A DNA stretch of 64,000 bases from CAIKMD01 sp035605975 (GTDB lineage Bacteria > Pseudomonadota > Alphaproteobacteria > ATCC43930 > CGMCC-115725). The stretch is taken from positions 26,543-90,542 of the forward strand of contig DATNGG010000167.1 of assembly GCA_035605975.1 (NCBI GenBank). Reading direction: 5' to 3'. The notes under the pieces are model-generated. The model searched no databases and was not told the DNA's origin. It saw only the letters and a list, made by a program, of their open reading frames with translations. Positions 25,873-34,509 of the stretch are shown here, in pieces. Position numbers and translations under genes: made by a program. Each line of letters opens with the position of its first letter. Within the stretch, counting starts at the first letter, position 1.

Positions 25873-26601
25873 TCATGGAAACAAATCCATCCGGCCGGAT
25901 GCGGGCTGGCGATCCCAGCGCGCCTCGAGCAGCGCGAAATAGGTCCAGGTCCGCTGCGCGATGACCTCGAGTTTGATCTCTTGATTGACGATCCGGCATT
26001 CTTCCGCGCTGAGCGTGCCGACGCCGCCCAGCGCCTCGGCCTGCAAGGTTTTGCACGCGTCGTTCTCGAGCGCGAGCGTCGCATGGAGCAGCTCGCGCAG
26101 ATTGCGCCCGATGACGGTGATGCCATGCGCGCGCAGAAATGCCGCGCGCTTATCACCGATGATCTTCAAGAGCTTCTGGCCGCGCTCCGGCGTCTCGATC
26201 AAATGCGCCTCGGGATAGATTGGAATGCCGTCGGCGAAGATTGCGCTATGGACGGTGATCGGCCGGTATTCGCGCTTGGCAACCGCGAAGAGCGTCGAAT
26301 AGGGCGGATGAAGATGCGCGATCGCCAGCGCATCGGGACGTGCCGCGTGCAGTGCCATGTGGATCGGCCATTCGAGCGGCGGCCTCGCCTTGCCCTCGAG
26401 CGGCTTGCCATCGAGCCCCGCCGCGATCATGTGCTCGGCGCGCAGATTGGCCTTGTCGGAGCCGGAGCCCGGGGTGATCAGCACGCGCTTGGTCTCGGGA
26501 TCGAAGACGCTCACATGGCCGTGCAGGCCGATGAGGCCCTGCATCGCGAAAATCCGCGTGCAGGTGGCGAGGTCTTCGCGCAGCTCCGTCTCGGATGTCA
26601 T
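25873..26601 (-). CDS. Class II aldolase/adducin family protein (copy 2)
   Basis: 242 residues from ATG 26601. The zinc site is GLHGHVSVFD, AHLHPPYST and RAHGITVIG. It shares order and motifs with copy 1 at 23996 but is clearly diverged, which suggests a different substrate or a heteromeric pairing. It lies 41 nt from the next gene upstream in transcription order. Confidence 0.85.
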   Translation of the reverse strand: MTSETELREDLATCTRIFAMQGLIGLHGHVSVFDPETKRVLITPGSGSDKANLRAEHMIAAGLDGKPLEGKARPPLEWPIHMALHAARPDALAIAHLHPPYSTLFAVAKREYRPITVHSAIFADGIPIYPEAHLIETPERGQKLLKIIGDKRAAFLRAHGITVIGRNLRELLHATLALENDACKTLQAEALGGVGTLSAEECRIVNQEIKLEVIAQRTWTYFALLEARWDRQPASGRMDLFP

Positions 26602-26642
26602 CGCTCCGGCCTTGTCTCTCCGCCGCGGGTCACAAGCGGCTC

Positions 26643-27659
26643 TTATTGAAGGACGACGGCGTAATGCTTGTCGATCAGCCGCTCGGCGGTGATGTCGCCT
26701 TTCACCATGCCATGCGCCTTGTACCATGCGATCTGCCGGCGCACATCCTTGACGTCGAGGCGGAGCTGCGGATCGACATAGGGCATCTGGTGGTCGAGGT
26801 CCTGGGGCGGTTTGCCGATATATTTGGCGATGATCGCGAGCATCGCCGGTGCGTTCGGCCCGTCCGCGCGCTCACCCTTTGCGTCGGTGAAAGCGTCGTG
26901 ATAGTCGCGCGCGCCGCGGCGCAGTGCCTTAAGGAAGCGCGTGTTGCGATCGCGCTGCGCGGCTGCGTTCTTCGCGGTCATGAACACCGCGCCGATCTGC
27001 CACGGCGTTTCGTCGCCGACCCAGCCGAGATTATGCGCGCCCGCCTTGTCCATCTCGGCATTCAAGGTGCTGGGGATCATGCCGACATCCGCTTGCCCGC
27101 CGACCACCGCCGCCGCGCTGTTGGGGATCGACTGCAGCGGCAGGATGCGCACGCTCTCGATGGGAAACCCGTATTTCATCGCCAGCAACCCGACCGCGTA
27201 ATGGGTGGTCGAGCCGATCGTCGTCAGCGCGACCGAATGGCCCTTGATGGCGGCGAGCGATCGGAGCCCCGCATCCCAGGCGCGCTTCGAGGCGAAATAG
27301 CCGAGCATGTGAAAGCCATGCGCCTCGCGGTGCAGCCCCGCGATGACGCGAATCTGCCCGCCGCTCGCAAGGTTGTAGAGACCCGCGGTCAAGCCGGTGA
27401 CGCCGATATCGACATCGCCCGCGACCACCGCGACGGCGACGGCCTGACCCGCGCCGAAGCTCGAGAATTGGACGTCGAGCCCCTCGGCGGCGAAATAGCC
27501 GCGGTCTTGCGCGATATAGAGCGGACCCGAGGCGCCGACTTTGAGAATCCCGACCTTCAACGGCTCGGCCTGCGCCGCGCCGGCGGCGGCAAGGCACGCC
27601 AGCGCCAGCAGGGTTCTTCGCCAGAGCTCCCGGCAAGGCCGGTAGAGATCACGCGACAC
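26643..27659 (-). CDS. ABC substrate-binding protein, NMT1/SsuA-like
   Basis: 338 residues from a GTG at 27659, preferred because GGAGAGG lies 6 nt upstream. An in-frame ATG at 27674 has no site. Signal peptide about 1-31 (RRTLLALACLAAAGAAQA). The body has ILKVGASGPLYIAQDRGYF, DVDIGVTGLTAG and a C-terminal helical tail (HGMVKGDITAERL). It overlaps the upstream amidohydrolase stop by 11 nt, so it is probably the uptake component for the substrate of this operon. No permease is encoded in the operon. Confidence 0.87.
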   Translation of the reverse strand: MSRDLYRPCRELWRRTLLALACLAAAGAAQAEPLKVGILKVGASGPLYIAQDRGYFAAEGLDVQFSSFGAGQAVAVAVVAGDVDIGVTGLTAGLYNLASGGQIRVIAGLHREAHGFHMLGYFASKRAWDAGLRSLAAIKGHSVALTTIGSTTHYAVGLLAMKYGFPIESVRILPLQSIPNSAAAVVGGQADVGMIPSTLNAEMDKAGAHNLGWVGDETPWQIGAVFMTAKNAAAQRDRNTRFLKALRRGARDYHDAFTDAKGERADGPNAPAMLAIIAKYIGKPPQDLDHQMPYVDPQLRLDVKDVRRQIAWYKAHGMVKGDITAERLIDKHYAVVLQ

Positions 27660-28602
27660 GGGTTTCCTCTCCATCCGAATAGTGCGGCAACAACCCGGCG
27701 AGATTGGTGCGGTCGATGGCGCGCAGCTCCCAATTGTCGAAGACGCCGCATTGCCGCAGACCTTCGACATGCTCGGCCGCGCCGCGATAGGGATAGTCGG
27801 TTCCGAAGACGAAATGCGAAGCCGGGATGACCATACGCGCGGCGGTCAAGGCGACGCGGTTCGAGGCCTGGGCGGTGTCGTAGAAGAAACGCTGCGCCTC
27901 GGGCAGGAAACCGCCCGGCAGAAGCTTCACATAGTGCGGCATGCCGGCGGTGCGCATGAAGCGCTCGACGAGGAACGGCATGGTGCCGCCGGCATGCGAC
28001 CAGATGATGCGCAGATCGGGATAGGTTTGCGACGCACCCGAGAACACCATGCGCGCGATCGCGCGCGTCGTGTCCGTGCCGTATTCGATATTCGCGTCCT
28101 GCTGGCCCGGCACGAAATTGAGACAGCAATCCGGCACCGCCGGATGCACATAGATCACCGCCTTGCGCCGGTTGAGCTCCTCGAACACCGGCGCGAAGAC
28201 GGGATCGCCCAGCCATTTGTCGTGATAGCTGGTATAGAGGCCGACACCATCGGCCTTCAGCACGTCCATGCCGTATTCGATCTCTTTGAGGCTGCCCTCG
28301 ATATCGGGCATGGGCAGTGCCGTGAACATGCCGAAGCGGCCGCGGTGATCCGCCACCATGCGCGCCGCATAGTCGTTGCAGGCACGCGCGAGGCGCCGCA
28401 CCCGCGCCTGGTCATCGAGCCGCATCGCGATCTGCGTCACCGAGACGATCGCGGTCGCGACCCCGCCCTCGTCCATATCTTCGATGGACTTGGCAAGCGA
28501 CCAGCTTCGCAAGGGGGCGTTCACGGCGCTGCCGATCTCGGCAAGATATTCGGGCGGTGCGATATGATGATGAACATCGATGCGGCGATTGGCATTCGTC
28601 AT
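27649..28602 (-). CDS. ACMSD-like amidohydrolase (copy 1)
   Basis: 317 residues from ATG 28602, 11 nt after the paralogue's stop. The metal site is HxH in RIDVHHHIAPP, with a later His in IWSHAGGTMP and Asp in FGTDYPYRG. This is the amidohydrolase group of aminocarboxymuconate semialdehyde decarboxylase (ACMSD), o-pyrocatechuate and gamma-resorcylate decarboxylases, and 4-oxalomesaconate hydratase. It would decarboxylate or hydrate an aromatic or muconate-type acid. It is the second of two tandem copies. Confidence 0.88.
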   Translation of the reverse strand: MTNANRRIDVHHHIAPPEYLAEIGSAVNAPLRSWSLAKSIEDMDEGGVATAIVSVTQIAMRLDDQARVRRLARACNDYAARMVADHRGRFGMFTALPMPDIEGSLKEIEYGMDVLKADGVGLYTSYHDKWLGDPVFAPVFEELNRRKAVIYVHPAVPDCCLNFVPGQQDANIEYGTDTTRAIARMVFSGASQTYPDLRIIWSHAGGTMPFLVERFMRTAGMPHYVKLLPGGFLPEAQRFFYDTAQASNRVALTAARMVIPASHFVFGTDYPYRGAAEHVEGLRQCGVFDNWELRAIDRTNLAGLLPHYSDGEETRVA

Positions 28603-28613
28603 TGCCGGTACGC

Positions 28614-29552
28614 CTAGCGATAGCGCGGCAGCAGCCGCAGCGCGTTGTCGCGATCGATCGCCTTGAGATCGCTCGGGCTGAAGACGCCGCTGTCCATGAC
28701 CGCCGTCGCGATCTCGTTGGGATCGCCCCAAGGCACGTCGGTGCCGAAGAGAATCCGCTCGACCGGCACGACTTTGGCAAGCGCCTGCAGCGGTCCCGTG
28801 TCGTAGATCGCGGCGGTGTCGTAATAGAAGCGCCGCGCCTCGTGGAGGAAGCCTTGCGGCAGGAGCCGGGCGATATGCGGCGCGCGCGCGACGCGCATGA
28901 AGCGCACGATGAGGAAGGGCATCGCGCCGCCGCCATGCGACCAAATGAGGTTCAAATCGCTGAACCGCGCCGAGCGGCCGGTCAAGATCATCTGCGCCAA
29001 CGCCCGCGTCGTGTCGGTGCCGTATTCGATCAGCGAATCGTTGACCACCTTCAGCACATTGGTGCAGCAGGTCGCGGTCGTCGGATGGGTGTAGACCAGC
29101 GCCTTGCGCCGGTGGAGCTCCTCGAACACCGGATCGAAGGCCGGATCGCCGAGCCATTTGTCGCCATAGCTCGTGAAGAACACGACGCCGTCGGCTTTCA
29201 GCACGTCGAGCCCGTATTCGATCTCCTTGAGGCTGCCCTCGACATCGGGCATCGGCAGGTTGACGAACATGCCGAAGCGCTTGGGGTGATCCGAAACCAG
29301 CTTCGCCGCGTAGTCATTGCACGCCCGCGCCAGCCGGCGCGAGACCGCGGCATCGCCGAACCACAGGCCCGGCGTGGTGATGGAGGTGAGCGCGACCTCG
29401 ACCCCGCCCTCGTCCATCAGCTCGATCGACTGCGCCGGCGTCCATTCGCGCGTCTCGCGCGTCAGGGGAATGCCCTTGGGATCGAGCTCCGCGATATAGG
29501 CAGGCGGCGAGATGTGATGATGCACATCGATGCGATGCGGTGCGGCCGCCAT
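28614..29552 (-). CDS. ACMSD-like amidohydrolase (copy 2)
   Basis: 312 residues with RIDVHHHISPP, IWSHGGGAMP and FGTDVPWGD as metal and catalytic motifs. It shares long stretches with copy 1 (RLARACNDYAA, MPD-x-EGSLKEIEYG-x-DVLKADG), so the pair arose by tandem duplication and then diverged at the substrate loops. GGAGGAGAT precedes the ATG. The gene is first in the minus-strand run that continues to 22971, and it is divergent from the CocE gene at 29712. Confidence 0.88.
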   Translation of the reverse strand: MAAAPHRIDVHHHISPPAYIAELDPKGIPLTRETREWTPAQSIELMDEGGVEVALTSITTPGLWFGDAAVSRRLARACNDYAAKLVSDHPKRFGMFVNLPMPDVEGSLKEIEYGLDVLKADGVVFFTSYGDKWLGDPAFDPVFEELHRRKALVYTHPTTATCCTNVLKVVNDSLIEYGTDTTRALAQMILTGRSARFSDLNLIWSHGGGAMPFLIVRFMRVARAPHIARLLPQGFLHEARRFYYDTAAIYDTGPLQALAKVVPVERILFGTDVPWGDPNEIATAVMDSGVFSPSDLKAIDRDNALRLLPRYR

Positions 29553-29711
29553 GCTGATCTCCTCCCTCGTCGTCTCTCGTTCGATGCCGCAGAACAGCAG
29601 AACCGGCGGCGAAAAGCAAACGGAGAGGTCGGCGCATGCGGCAGCTTGACGGCGCCGCGAATCCAGGGCTCACTCCGGCCAAACGCGGCGCGAAGCAACG
29701 GGAGGTCGATC

Positions 29712-31436
29712 ATGGCGACGGTACTGCGCGAGGCCTTTGGCGGGCAGAAGATGGCGCTCGACAAGGACGTGCCGATCACGCTCAGCGACGGCACGGTGCT
29801 TCGCGCCGATATCTACCGGCCGGAAGCGCCCGGCAAATATCCGGCGGTCATGACCTACGGGCCTTACGGCAAGGACTCCCATATCTCTCAGTTCATGGGC
29901 GAGGGCTGGGGCAAGCTCAAAGCGCGTCATCCCGAGATGGTCGCCAATTCCACCAGCCAGCACATGGTGTTCGAGCGCCCGGATCCCGAGGTCTGGGTGC
30001 CGCATGGCTATGCCGTGATCCAGGTCGATTGCCGCGGCGCCGGCCGCTCGCCCGGCAAGCTCGACGTCAACTCGCCGCAAGAGTTCAAGGACTTCAAGGA
30101 AGCGATCGAATGGGCCGGGGCGCAGCCCTGGAGCAACGGCAAGATCGGCCTGCTCGGCATCTCCTATTACGCGGCGGGCCAATGGATGGTCGCGTCGTAT
30201 AAGCCCAAATACCTCGCGGCCATCCTGCCCTGGGCCGGCACCTGCGATTTCTATCGCGATCGCACGCGCCATGGCGGGATATTCTGCGCCGGCTTCGTCG
30301 GCCGCTGGTGGCAGAACAGCGTCCTCAACAACCAGCATGGCAAGCCGGATTCGACCTTGACCGACTTCGTCAATGGCGAGCGCTCGACCGGACCCGAGAG
30401 CCTGACACCCGATCAGCTCAAGGCGAACCGGCTAGACTATGTCGACAATGTGCGCGCGCACCCGCTGCTCGACGATTGGTACAAGGCGCGCTCGGGCGAT
30501 CTCTCGCAGATCGAGGTGCCGGCGCTCGTCGTCTCGAATTGGAGCGCGCTCGGTCTTCATTTGCGCGGCACGATCCAGGGCTTCATCGGCATCGCATCGA
30601 AGGACAAATATCTCAAAGTGCAGACCGGCCCCTATTTCGCGACCTTCTTCGCGCCGCAATCGGTCGCGTTCCAGCGCAAATTCTTCGATCGCTATTTGAA
30701 AGGCCTCGACAATGGCTGGGAGAAGGAGCCGCGCGTCGAGGTGGTGATCCGCGCGCCCGGAGACACGGTGCGCCGCCAGGTGCAATCGCGCACCTGGCCG
30801 CTCGAGGGGACGCAATTCGTCAAGATGCATCTCGATGCCGGCAAGAAGACGCTCGAATGGAAGGCGCCCGCGGCGGCGGGCAGCACCACCTATCCCGCCT
30901 TGAGCGAAGGCGCGACCTTCACCTCGGCACCGCTCGATCGCGACATGGAGATCGCGGGACCGCTGCTCGCCAAGCTGCAGCTCGCCTGCTCCAAGCCGGA
31001 TATGGATATGTTCTGCACGCTGCTCGCCTTCGATCCATCGGGCAAGGAGATCAACTTCGCGACCAATTTCGACCCGATCCCGATCTCGCAAGGCTGGCTG
31101 CGCGTCGCGCTGCGCGAGCTCGATCCCGAGCGCAGCTCCAACTGGCAGCCGGTGCATCGCTTCCGCGAGCCAAAGCCGCTGAAGCCCGGCGAGGTGGTCG
31201 AGGCGCAAGTCGAGGTCTGGCCGACCGCCGTGTTCCTGCCCAAAGGCTCGCGCCTCGCGCTGATCCTTTCGGGCCAGGACTATAAGGGCACGGGCGAGCC
31301 GAACTCGTCGAGCTCGGGCTTCTTCCTCCACAACGATCCGGTGGACCGCCCGCCCGAGAAATACAATGGCGAGCACACGATCCACACCGGCGGCGGCCGC
31401 GACTGCTATCTACAGCTTCCGGTCCTGCCCGGCTGA
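29712..31436 (+). CDS. CocE/NonD family hydrolase (X-Pro dipeptidyl-peptidase-like), possibly lacking Asp/His
   Basis: 574 residues from ATG 29712, with GGGAGGTC upstream. Residues 1-330 are an alpha/beta hydrolase with nucleophile Ser in LLGISYYAAGQW. Residues 350-570 are the PepX C-terminal jelly roll (EIAGPLLAKLQL...). Where relatives usually have W-S/Y-D for the catalytic Asp, this one has NWSALGLH. The segment that normally brings the His (HG-x2-KW) reads VQTGPYFATFF. The esterase/amidase role is therefore uncertain. There is no signal peptide. The 3' end overlaps the convergent permease gene by 27 nt. Confidence 0.82.
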   Translation: MATVLREAFGGQKMALDKDVPITLSDGTVLRADIYRPEAPGKYPAVMTYGPYGKDSHISQFMGEGWGKLKARHPEMVANSTSQHMVFERPDPEVWVPHGYAVIQVDCRGAGRSPGKLDVNSPQEFKDFKEAIEWAGAQPWSNGKIGLLGISYYAAGQWMVASYKPKYLAAILPWAGTCDFYRDRTRHGGIFCAGFVGRWWQNSVLNNQHGKPDSTLTDFVNGERSTGPESLTPDQLKANRLDYVDNVRAHPLLDDWYKARSGDLSQIEVPALVVSNWSALGLHLRGTIQGFIGIASKDKYLKVQTGPYFATFFAPQSVAFQRKFFDRYLKGLDNGWEKEPRVEVVIRAPGDTVRRQVQSRTWPLEGTQFVKMHLDAGKKTLEWKAPAAAGSTTYPALSEGATFTSAPLDRDMEIAGPLLAKLQLACSKPDMDMFCTLLAFDPSGKEINFATNFDPIPISQGWLRVALRELDPERSSNWQPVHRFREPKPLKPGEVVEAQVEVWPTAVFLPKGSRLALILSGQDYKGTGEPNSSSSGFFLHNDPVDRPPEKYNGEHTIHTGGGRDCYLQLPVLPG

Positions 31437-33227
31437 GGCGGCGGGCGCGAGGCCCGGCGCCGTGCCGAGGCGTCGCGCGATCGCCCAATAGAGGGCGAGA
31501 ACCGGGATCATAAGCCCGAGCATGATGATTGCGACCGCGGAGCTCGCGCCGTAGGACGAGGAGGAGATGAGGCCCCAGACCACGACCGAGAGCGGCTCGT
31601 TTTCGGTCGTCGAGAGGAGGCTCGGCAGCGTCAGCTCTCGATAGGAGAGGAGCGCGATCCAAATCCAGGCATAGCTGATCGCCGGGGTCAGAAGCGGCAG
31701 CAGCACATGCCGCATCGCGGTGCCTTGCGTTGCACCGCTGATTACTGCCGCTTCCTCGAGCTCGTTGTGGATCTGGATCACCGCACCATTCGTCATGCGC
31801 GTGCCGTAGCTCAGCATCGTTACGACATAGACCAGCACCAGCACCCAGATCGTGCCATAGATCGGCAGCACGTCGCGCAGCACGAAGAGCGCGAGCAGCC
31901 ATGCCGCGACGCTGAAGACGATCCGCGGCACGGTGTGCGGCAGGAAGGCGAAGAAATCGAACACAGCGCGAAAGCGCAAGCGCGAGCGCAGCACGACCCA
32001 CGACACGGCGAGGCTGAGGCCCACCGTGATCGTCGGAACGATCACCATGAGCAGCGCCGTGTTGCGGATGGCGCCGCCGAGCAGGCCCTGCGGCAGGTTG
32101 CGGAAGTTTGCGAGCGACAGGCTGGCGAAAGCATGGGCGCTGACGGGCTGAAGATAGGGCAGCCCCGCCGACCACAGCAGCGTCAGAACCGGCAGCAGCT
32201 CGCTCAGGATGAAATAGACAGCGACGAAGCCGAAGGCCAGCCAGCGAAACCGGCCGAGCTTCACGAGCGCCGGGCGGTAGCCTTTGCCTGTCACCACGGC
32301 ATAGCGCGGTGCGCGCGCCTGCATCTTGCCGTACCACCAGCTGAAGCCGAGCGCGAGGACGATCATCACGACGCTCAGCGCCGCAACGCCCCCGTAATCC
32401 GGCTGGCCATAGGTCGGGCTCACCTGCAGATAGACATAGGTCGAGAAGGTGAAGATGCGGCTGCCGAGGCCGAGAACCGCCGGCACGTCGAAAGCGGCGA
32501 AGCCGATGGTGAAAATATAGATGCTGGCGGCGAGCACGCCCGGCCAGGCGAGCGGCAAGGTCACGCGCGCGATCCGGCGCCACAGGCCCGCGCCGCCGAT
32601 GCTGGCCGCCTCTTCCAGCGCCGGATCGATCGCGCGCAGCACGACGGCGGTCATGGTGAAGGTCACCGGCGCGAGGCTGAGGCCTTCAACAAGGCCCATG
32701 CCCCAGAGCGTCGAGATATTGAAAGGCGCGGCAGGGAGGCCAAACGCGGCCTTGAGGGCGAGATTGATGACGCCGATCCGCGGGCTGAGGAGGAAGAGCC
32801 AGCCGAGCGCCACCGAAAACCCGGGGATGAGCAGCGCCGCCGTCACCAAGGTAAGGCTCAGCTTCTTCCAGGGAAAATCCGTGCGCTCGATGAGCCAGGC
32901 CAGCGGCAGGCCGAAGCAGAGCGCGACGACGAGGGTGATCGCCGAGAAGAGGAAGGTGTTCCCCAGCACGCGGTAGGTGAAGGGGTTCAGGAAAATATCG
33001 CGGTAGTGGCCGAGCGTGTAGCGCGCCGTAAGCTCGCCCGGCCCGCCCTCGGCAAGGCTGAGCCACAGCACGGTGGCGAGGAGCACGAGCACGACGAGGC
33101 TCGCAACCAGGGAAAGACTCAGCATCGCCGCCGGGAAGCAGGCGAAGCGCTCCGCTCGCTTCGATCGCGGCGGCGCAGCGGCAGCCGCCGGCATGCCTCC
33201 GCCCGCGGCGATCCCGCGCAGCCGCAT
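31410..33227 (-). CDS. ABC transporter permease, two fused domains (FbpB/AfuB-like)
   Basis: 605 residues from ATG 33227. About 12 hydrophobic helices in two halves, each with a binding-protein-dependent permease EAA loop (AASIGGAGLWRRIARVTLPL and AAVISGATQGTAMRHVLLPL). This is the duplicated architecture of iron(III), thiamine and 2-aminoethylphosphonate uptake permeases. The start overlaps the stop of the binding-protein gene by one base (TGATG). No ATPase gene follows, so the nucleotide-binding subunit must be encoded elsewhere. Confidence 0.9.
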   Translation of the reverse strand: MRLRGIAAGGGMPAAAAAPPRSKRAERFACFPAAMLSLSLVASLVVLVLLATVLWLSLAEGGPGELTARYTLGHYRDIFLNPFTYRVLGNTFLFSAITLVVALCFGLPLAWLIERTDFPWKKLSLTLVTAALLIPGFSVALGWLFLLSPRIGVINLALKAAFGLPAAPFNISTLWGMGLVEGLSLAPVTFTMTAVVLRAIDPALEEAASIGGAGLWRRIARVTLPLAWPGVLAASIYIFTIGFAAFDVPAVLGLGSRIFTFSTYVYLQVSPTYGQPDYGGVAALSVVMIVLALGFSWWYGKMQARAPRYAVVTGKGYRPALVKLGRFRWLAFGFVAVYFILSELLPVLTLLWSAGLPYLQPVSAHAFASLSLANFRNLPQGLLGGAIRNTALLMVIVPTITVGLSLAVSWVVLRSRLRFRAVFDFFAFLPHTVPRIVFSVAAWLLALFVLRDVLPIYGTIWVLVLVYVVTMLSYGTRMTNGAVIQIHNELEEAAVISGATQGTAMRHVLLPLLTPAISYAWIWIALLSYRELTLPSLLSTTENEPLSVVVWGLISSSSYGASSAVAIIMLGLMIPVLALYWAIARRLGTAPGLAPAASAGQDRKL

Positions 33228-34312
33228 CAGCGCTCGGCGACGATCTTGATCAATTTTTTCAAATTGTCCTCGATGCCTTTCTCCGCGCTCCACCATTTGA
33301 TGGTGACGTCGCGGAACACGACGCCGCTCTTCTGAAGCGAGGCGATTTCGTCATGGGTGATGGTCTCGGGATAGCTGTCGAGGCCATTGCCGAAGAGATC
33401 GACGAGGATGCGCTTCTGTCCCTCGACCGACGACGCATAGAGGGCGAACAGGATCCCGGCATTGGGGTGGGCGGCGTTCTCGGGGATGCAGAGATAGTCG
33501 TAGCGCCGCATGGCGGCGTCGCGCATGATCTGCAGCCCCAGCACGTCGCGGTACTTCGCGAGATTCTGTTCGGTTCCGGTGCAGTCGATCGCAAGCGCCG
33601 GCACTTCGCCGGAAGCGATCCGATCGGGCTCGCCGCAGCGAAGCAGGCCGCCGATCTGCGCCGAGAATTTGCGCACATAGGCTTCGGTCTTGGGATAGCC
33701 CCAGACATCGCTCGCCACCAGCACATCGAACCCGGCGAGATAGGGCTGGGTATAGATCTTGCCCTTGTATTCCGGCTTCAGCATGTCGGCCGTGGTTTCG
33801 ATCTTGGCGAATTGCGGATAGGTGCGCTTGTTATAGAGGACGCCGGGAAGCCCGGTTGCGATGCGCAGCGCCTGCCCCTCGCCTTCGACGATCTCGGGCG
33901 TGATCCGGCCGGGCGATAACGCCGTCCAGTCGATCTTGCGGAAGAGACCGCGCGTCAGATAGGGCGTGATCTGCACCGCCGTGCCGTAATAGACGTCGGT
34001 CGAGGCCTTTTGCTTTGCTTGCAGCTCGGTATAGAGCCGGCTCGCCATCGGCGCGAAGGACGGGCCCGGCGCATAGGTCGCTTTGAGATCGACGCCGAAC
34101 ATTTTTTTAATCCCGTCGGCCGCCACCTGCGCTCCCTCGGCGGTGCCGAGAATGCCGCCGCCATATTGCAGCGAGAGCGCGCCTTCCGCTTTGGCGCCGT
34201 CGATGATCTTTTGCAGCGCCGCCGGCATTTGCGCCGCGGCCGGTGTCACGATGAGCGCCGGAGCCGCCAAGAGGCTCGCCACCAGCGCCAAAATTCGCAC
34301 ACTTGCCGTCAC
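33227..34312 (-). CDS. ABC substrate-binding protein, iron(III)/polyamine type
   Basis: 361 residues with signal peptide about 1-27 (ending PAAAQ). It resembles type 1 extracellular binding proteins of the FbpA/PotD group (KIIDGAKAEGALSLQYGG, GLPGVLYNKRTY, DMLKPEYKGKI). The two consecutive tyrosines that bind ferric ion in FbpA are not evident, so an organic ligand is as likely as iron. It is coupled to the permease gene downstream. Confidence 0.87.
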   Translation of the reverse strand: MTASVRILALVASLLAAPALIVTPAAAQMPAALQKIIDGAKAEGALSLQYGGGILGTAEGAQVAADGIKKMFGVDLKATYAPGPSFAPMASRLYTELQAKQKASTDVYYGTAVQITPYLTRGLFRKIDWTALSPGRITPEIVEGEGQALRIATGLPGVLYNKRTYPQFAKIETTADMLKPEYKGKIYTQPYLAGFDVLVASDVWGYPKTEAYVRKFSAQIGGLLRCGEPDRIASGEVPALAIDCTGTEQNLAKYRDVLGLQIMRDAAMRRYDYLCIPENAAHPNAGILFALYASSVEGQKRILVDLFGNGLDSYPETITHDEIASLQKSGVVFRDVTIKWWSAEKGIEDNLKKLIKIVAER

Positions 34313-34421
34313 TGTCCACCTCCCTGCCTGATCTCGCCGGCTTCCGGCACATTCCGGCCGGTTCGCCCAACAGTAAGAGATGTGACGGCGGATTTGAAGT
34401 CCGATCGCGCGGCGCGCACCA

Positions 34422-34451
34422 TTGACACAGCGTCGGGCGCGCGCCTCTATT
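34422..34451 (+). promoter_or_regulatory. Weak candidate sigma-70 promoter for hyuAB
   Basis: A perfect -35 TTGACA (34422-34427) is followed after 18 bp by TCTATT (4 of 6 to TATAAT). It lies 59 nt before the hydantoinase A start in a 197 bp divergent region. The -10 is poor, so this may be chance. Confidence 0.3.
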
Positions 34452-34509
34452 CGCTCAACGCAGCAGCGTGCCCGAGGCCAGGGCGCGCGAGCAGAAAGTC
34501 CGCCGCGCC

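Noticed and set aside
33227..34312. Ferric-ion binding protein (FbpA)
   Set aside because: The tandem tyrosine iron ligands of FbpA are not evident; kept as a general binding protein.
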